This document shows, piece after piece, positions 7,107-10,707 of a DNA stretch of 10,707 nt; position 1 is the first letter of the stretch; each line of letters starts with the position of its first letter. The notes beneath the pieces were generated by a model, which was given only the letters and a program-made list of their open reading frames with translations, was not told the origin of the DNA and did not search any database. Both the position numbers and the translations under genes were made by a program. The stretch comes from SAT2750 sp963581185 (lineage in GTDB: Bacteria; Planctomycetota; Planctomycetia; Pirellulales; Pirellulaceae), in contig CAUZOB010000178.1 of NCBI GenBank assembly GCA_963581185.1, positions 1 through 10,707 on the forward strand. Reading direction: 5' to 3'.

Positions 7107-8348
7107 TCACTTCGTCGCCGGCAGGCTCCAGCGGACCGCCTCGATGTAGGTCTTCATGTCCTCGCGACGATAACTGTAGACCGAGACGAGATTGCCATCT
7201 TCCAGCTGGACAGTGTTGCCGAAGCCGCCGCCGCTGGATCCATGATTCACATCACTGATCACCATCCGGTCTTTTCGAAAGTTCCAACTGGCACCGTTGT
7301 CGTCGCTGATGATCGCGCGCAGTCCCAGTTTGTGTCCATCCGTTGAGTTGCTGCGGACTGTGAAGGTCAGCAACAATCGGCCATCTTTGAGCTGGATGAA
7401 GCGGGGGTACATTTCGCCGTAATGGCCAAAGTTGCCATGCCTGCGATGTTTCTTCCAGCAGAGGCCGTTGTCGCTGGACTCAAACAACAGCATCCTGTCG
7501 CCCTGATCGCCACTCTCCTTGTCCAGTACCTCGGGTGTACCCGGGATGTGCCAGTGAGGGCCGGTGCGGTCGACACGTACCGGATGAAACAGGTGACCAT
7601 TGGCAGCTCGGAAAGTCACCGTCTGCGAGAAAAAGCCGTCGACGTCGATCCAGCCAGCAGTGTCGGGACGGAATGACCGATCCCAGGTCTTGCCGCTGTC
7701 GCGCGACTGCCAGATGCGAACCACCCTGGGGGCATTCTGCTTGCCATGCTGCATGCTGACTCCGACAGAGGTGATGAACTGGCCGGGGTTTTTCTTGTCG
7801 GGAATCTCAAAGGCCATCCAGTCAGCCACAGTTTCGGCACCGTCCGGGAAACCATCGGGGCCGATGCGAGTCTCCGACCAGGTCGTGCCGTTATCGACCG
7901 ATCGGAAGATCTTGCTGTGGGTGTGCTTGGAGGGGTTCAAGGCATCATGAGCCAGCCAGTGGCAGGTCATCAGGATTGTGCCGTCATGCAGCGTCGTGAG
8001 GCCGAACTCGCGACCCTGGATGTCGATTCTCTCCTCGCGCGGACCCCACGTTGCGCCGCCATCCTTGGATCGCCAAAAGACAGCACGTTCGACGTAGCCG
8101 TCGATACCCGCGACTGGACCGAAACAGAATGCCACGACCAGCAACTCACCGTTCTTCAGCTGAGCAATAAACGGCTTGTAGTCGTTGGGGATGCCAAGCG
8201 GCGTGCGGCTGGCTGCGACATCGTCGCTCGATAGCTTTGTCGGATGCAGGATCCGAATTGGCTGGCTGTTGGCTTCCTCGCCAAGCAATCCAGCGCTGAG
8301 CAGCGATGTCAGCAGGAGTGTAATGATGATCTGTTGAAGGCGAATCAT
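7107..8348 (-). CDS. Secreted sialidase-like (Asp-box/BNR) propeller protein
   Basis: The 413-residue product has a signal peptide (MIRLQQIIITLLLTSLLSAG, cleavage near residue 23) and five Asp-box motifs of the SxDxGxTW type: SKDGGATW (94-101), SVDNGTTW (150-157), SRDSGKTW (215-222), SSDNGLCW (291-298) and SDDNGASW (348-355). This is the six-bladed propeller of sialidase-superfamily proteins, acting outside the cytoplasm, perhaps on glycans. A classical FRIP motif is not seen; IPNDYKPFIAQLKNG (53-67) stands in its place, so true sialidase activity is doubtful and another glycosidase or a binding protein is possible. ATG 8348 is preferred over GTG 8360 because GGAG lies seven bases upstream of it. 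It follows the SGNH hydrolase gene on the same strand with a 76-base gap and no clear promoter, so the two are probably co-transcribed. Confidence 0.88.
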   Translation of the reverse strand: MIRLQQIIITLLLTSLLSAGLLGEEANSQPIRILHPTKLSSDDVAASRTPLGIPNDYKPFIAQLKNGELLVVAFCFGPVAGIDGYVERAVFWRSKDGGATWGPREERIDIQGREFGLTTLHDGTILMTCHWLAHDALNPSKHTHSKIFRSVDNGTTWSETRIGPDGFPDGAETVADWMAFEIPDKKNPGQFITSVGVSMQHGKQNAPRVVRIWQSRDSGKTWDRSFRPDTAGWIDVDGFFSQTVTFRAANGHLFHPVRVDRTGPHWHIPGTPEVLDKESGDQGDRMLLFESSDNGLCWKKHRRHGNFGHYGEMYPRFIQLKDGRLLLTFTVRSNSTDGHKLGLRAIISDDNGASWNFRKDRMVISDVNHGSSGGGFGNTVQLEDGNLVSVYSYRREDMKTYIEAVRWSLPATK

Positions 8349-8424
8349 GGCTTGCTCCACGTTCTGGTTTCAGCGGCAGATACTCAACACGCTAGCACAC
8401 TGGACTGACCGTTACGAACAATTG

Positions 8425-9714
8425 TTAACGACTGATCTGGATGTCGAGGAGGCTGGCAACATGCTCCGCCAGCAATTGTCCCAGGGCGTCCGCCGGCTTA
8501 CCGCCAAAGTGGACGTTCTTGCCTGTCCACCATTGCTGGTAGAGGTCCTTGTCGTGATCCTTCACGAACTGCCATTGGTCACAGATAGAAATCGCGGGAT
8601 GCCGCTGGATCACTTCCAGCGCCCAGGGGTTGAGGTACTTTTCCATCACGCCGGATGTACGGCGCGGGGCCTTGCCGTCGCTGGTCAATTTTCCGGCGAG
8701 CGGAAATCCGCGTGGGACCGGGCAGGTTGAGACCCAGATCAGCCTGGCCTTGGTCTTTTCCAGCTGGCTGATCACACTCTCCAGATTGGCCTGGTAAGTT
8801 GCCTTGTCGTTACCGGCATCCCAGTGGCCGAAATTGAAGCTGATCACGTCCCAGTCACGATCGGGTTGATCGTAAGCTCCCAGCCATTGCACGATACTGT
8901 TTTTTCCTTTCCCTGACGGGCCGCAGTTGGTGGGTGGATGATGAATGTTGGCCTTGCCTGCCAGGGCCTTTCGTAGACCGTTGTTATAATTGCCGGAAAT
9001 GGAATCACCGATGAACAGGTAGCGGGGCAAGCCGTGGTCGTCGCTGGCTGCCTGGTCACCGATCGGCAGCAGGTGGATCTCGTCGGCACGGATCACGTCG
9101 CCCTTTTTGCGGCCAGTAATGCGGGCTCGGTTGACGAACGGCTGACATGCTTTTGCACCGATCACGTTAAACAACAGGGCGTTGGTTTGGCCGCCTTTCT
9201 TGAGTGACACTTCATAGGCATGTCCGTCAATAGTGAGCGTGCGAGGTTTGACGGTTGGATCCCAGAGTCCCACGAAGCGAGGATCGCCTGCTGTCGGTAA
9301 ACGCGGTTTGAGGCTGGTATCAAAGTGGAGCCGAATACCGAATTCAGGGATCCAGTTCTCCTTTTCTGCAACTTCAAGTGATTGCTCGACACGGCCCGCA
9401 TTCCGTAGCCGAACAACAGCGGATATCGGTCCCCTGGGCACCGGAAATTGAAGCACCTGGCTGGCCGCCTGCACTCGATAAGACAAGATGTCATCTTTCA
9501 GGCCAGATAACAATCTTGTATTCACATCGAGAGCGAACTCGGTTTCCCCTGTCCACTCGACCTCGAACTGGCCTTCCGAGTTGCGGACGTAGATGCCGTT
9601 GTCATCACGAGGCAGAACCAGGCCTGATACGGTGATCGGACTGTCGCCATTTTGTGCAGGGAGAGGGAGCTCCCAGAACAGCCCGGCGAGCAAGAAAAGG
9701 AAGATCTTCCTCAT
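8425..9714 (-). CDS. Secreted SGNH/GDSL hydrolase with an N-terminal beta-rich domain
   Basis: The 429-residue protein begins with a signal peptide (MRKIFLFLLAGLFWELPLPAQ). Residues ~25-215 form a domain I do not recognise, apparently beta-rich. Residues ~228-425 are an SGNH hydrolase: RYLFIGDSISGNYNNG (block I, nucleophile Ser238), SFNFGHWDAGND (292-303, block III-like) and VHF (401-403) with the likely catalytic His402. Such enzymes usually remove acetyl or other acyl groups from esters, often on polysaccharides. The residue three before His402, normally Asp, is Lys399; another Asp (perhaps Asp379) might serve. ATG 9714 is chosen because the signal peptide starts there and GAGG lies seven bases upstream. 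The frame is open to 9864, but the extra 50 residues would bury the signal peptide and are not credible. It is likely the first gene of a two-gene unit with the sialidase-like gene. Confidence 0.85.
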   Translation of the reverse strand: MRKIFLFLLAGLFWELPLPAQNGDSPITVSGLVLPRDDNGIYVRNSEGQFEVEWTGETEFALDVNTRLLSGLKDDILSYRVQAASQVLQFPVPRGPISAVVRLRNAGRVEQSLEVAEKENWIPEFGIRLHFDTSLKPRLPTAGDPRFVGLWDPTVKPRTLTIDGHAYEVSLKKGGQTNALLFNVIGAKACQPFVNRARITGRKKGDVIRADEIHLLPIGDQAASDDHGLPRYLFIGDSISGNYNNGLRKALAGKANIHHPPTNCGPSGKGKNSIVQWLGAYDQPDRDWDVISFNFGHWDAGNDKATYQANLESVISQLEKTKARLIWVSTCPVPRGFPLAGKLTSDGKAPRRTSGVMEKYLNPWALEVIQRHPAISICDQWQFVKDHDKDLYQQWWTGKNVHFGGKPADALGQLLAEHVASLLDIQISR

Positions 9715-9849
9715 GACATGTCCTCTTGTCTTCGTCGTAACGAAATCTCGGCTGCTCTCCTTAGCATATCCTGTTTCTGCCCCAACTGCCCGCAGGTCTG
9801 AGTAAGGGAATTTCATGGACTCTTTCTGGCGAGTGAATATGGACTGATC

Positions 9850-9855
9850 TAAAAT
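9850..9855 (+). promoter_or_regulatory. -10-like TAAAAT before the glycosidase-like gene
   Basis: TAAAAT matches the -10 consensus at five of six positions. It lies 71 bases before ATG 9927 and two bases before a perfect palindrome. No good -35 is present at 16-18 bases. The 212-bp region 9715-9926 must also hold the promoter of the divergent SGNH gene; I found only an isolated TATGCT-like element on that strand and no matching -35. Confidence 0.4.
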
Positions 9856-9857
9856 GG

Positions 9858-9871
9858 CTGGCACGTGCCAG
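9858..9871. promoter_or_regulatory. Perfect 14-bp palindrome, operator candidate
   Basis: CTGGCACGTGCCAG is a perfect inverted repeat without a spacer, so it suits a dimeric DNA-binding protein and not an RNA hairpin. It begins two bases after TAAAAT, where a repressor would block the start of transcription of the gene at 9927. It lies between the divergent SGNH and glycosidase-like genes. The regulator is not encoded in the window. Confidence 0.6.
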
Positions 9872-9926
9872 TCGAATTCGGCCAGGCTGCAACGACAGTT
9901 CTTGTACCGAGTGGAGATACAAAATC

Positions 9927-10707
9927 ATGTTCAGGCGATGCATGCTGTCGATAACGCTGGTCTGTCTGTTTACCGTTTCACTTGCCGCCCAGGCTCGGCA
10001 GGCTCCGCCTGGCACATTCAAGAACCTGGATCCCGCCGTCCTTGAGGACGCCCAGCTGGTTCGGGGCAAGCAGCTGTTCATCGATGACACGATTATTGAG
10101 GAGCTGCAGCAGGCTCGCCGCAGGCTAAACCAGCTGGTCAAGCACCCAGCGAATCCGTTGCTTGTGAAGCAACACGACTGGGAAGAAGACGGCCCCGGTT
10201 ACGGCAACGTGCTTTATGACGCTGAGGAAAAGCTCTTCAAGATGTGGTACCAGGTCTGGAAAAAGACCGAGGGGACATCGACCGGTCTGCTCTGCTATGC
10301 AACGTCCAAGGATGGCATTTCCTGGACGCGGCCGACGTTTGACGAGAGGGCTGGTACCAACCTGGTTCAGCATCCGGCAGTCCAGGGATTTCAGTGTCCC
10401 GGCATTTTCAAAGATCTCGGTGAAAGGGATCCTCAGCGGCGATACAAGATGCTCTTCAGCTGTAACCCGGACGGGACTTCAGCAACCTGGCGAACAAGTG
10501 CAGCGGTTTCGCCGGACGGGATCCACTGGACGGTGGCTGGCCCGACAGACTTGATTCCGTTTAGCGACACACAGATCTGCCCCTTCTGGGACTTTCGCTC
10601 ACGACGGTATGTAGCGATCCTCAGATTTGGACCACCAAACACCCGGCTCATCAGCCGCACAGAGAGTGCGGACTTTCTCAACTGGTCACCGAAGGTGACT
10701 GTCCTTC
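9927..10707 (+). CDS. Secreted glycosidase-like beta-propeller protein (3' end outside the window)
   Basis: The frame is open from ATG 9927 to the window end (260 codons, no stop), so the gene is cut by the edge. GGAG at 9913-9916 lies ten bases before the ATG. A signal peptide spans about residues 1-22 (MFRRCMLSITLVCLFTVSLAAQ). The mature part starts with LFIDDTIIEEL (50-60), KHPANPLL (72-79) and GYGNVLYD (91-98), then shows repeated blade motifs SKDGISW (127-133), SPDGIHW (195-201) and SADFLNW (247-253), plus KMLFSCNPDG (174-183). This pattern is seen in planctomycete proteins related to five-bladed glycoside hydrolases of the GH32/GH43 kind. The catalytic acids cannot be assigned from this part, so activity is uncertain. 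It is divergent from the SGNH/sialidase-like pair, with which it may share regulation. Confidence 0.8.
   Translation, partial: MFRRCMLSITLVCLFTVSLAAQARQAPPGTFKNLDPAVLEDAQLVRGKQLFIDDTIIEELQQARRRLNQLVKHPANPLLVKQHDWEEDGPGYGNVLYDAEEKLFKMWYQVWKKTEGTSTGLLCYATSKDGISWTRPTFDERAGTNLVQHPAVQGFQCPGIFKDLGERDPQRRYKMLFSCNPDGTSATWRTSAAVSPDGIHWTVAGPTDLIPFSDTQICPFWDFRSRRYVAILRFGPPNTRLISRTESADFLNWSPKVTVL

Noticed and set aside
9715..9864. A 50-residue N-terminal extension of the SGNH hydrolase
   Set aside because: The extension would place a clear signal peptide internally. ATG 9714 has GAGG at good spacing, and the upstream ATGs have poor ribosome sites.
9854..10045. A 63-codon frame starting inside the TAAAATGG element
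   Set aside because: It overlaps the glycosidase-like gene in another frame and begins within the promoter-like and palindrome sequence. It has no ribosome site.

Overview
The window looks like a chromosome segment of a planctomycete (Planctomycetota, probably a Pirellula-like lineage). The support is protein style, not an rRNA marker. There is a DUF1501 protein with a Tat-like N-terminus, a secreted PQQ-type beta-propeller carrying the WPQWRGP signature common in that phylum, a secreted Asp-box (sialidase-like) propeller, a secreted SGNH hydrolase and a secreted glycosidase-like propeller. Base composition is moderately GC-rich, and Shine-Dalgarno sites range from clear to absent. I see no rRNA, tRNA, CRISPR array, transposase, integrase or phage gene.

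Layout. Positions 1-60 hold the tail of a + strand gene that overlaps the start of an HSDL2-like short-chain dehydrogenase (72-893, +), which is followed by a plausible intrinsic terminator (900-949). A promoter candidate (1034-1063) precedes a membrane acyl-CoA/acyl-lipid desaturase (1114-2136, +). Converging on it is a secreted PQQ-like propeller protein (2172-3497, -). Upstream of that on the - strand is a tightly coupled pair: an Nfu-type Fe-S scaffold protein (4847-5446) followed by an ATP-grasp ligase (3600-4838). A 201-bp divergent region with a promoter and a long inverted repeat separates the pair from a DUF1501 protein (5648-7105, +). That gene ends one base from the end of a convergent sialidase-like gene (7107-8348, -). 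An SGNH/GDSL hydrolase (8425-9714, -) lies upstream of the sialidase-like gene and is probably co-transcribed with it. A 212-bp divergent region with a perfect 14-bp palindrome leads to a secreted glycosidase-like propeller gene (9927 onward, +) that runs off the window.

How the genes may work together. The left part is housekeeping-like: lipid or acyl metabolism and Fe-S cluster delivery plus a ligase of unknown substrate. The right part (7107-10707) has three exported, carbohydrate-active-looking proteins around one divergent control region. It could be a small glycan-processing locus (deacylation plus glycoside cleavage), but this is inference. I do not see a clearly new multi-gene system. 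The best leads are the Nfu/ATP-grasp pair and the two operator-like inverted repeats in the divergent promoter regions.
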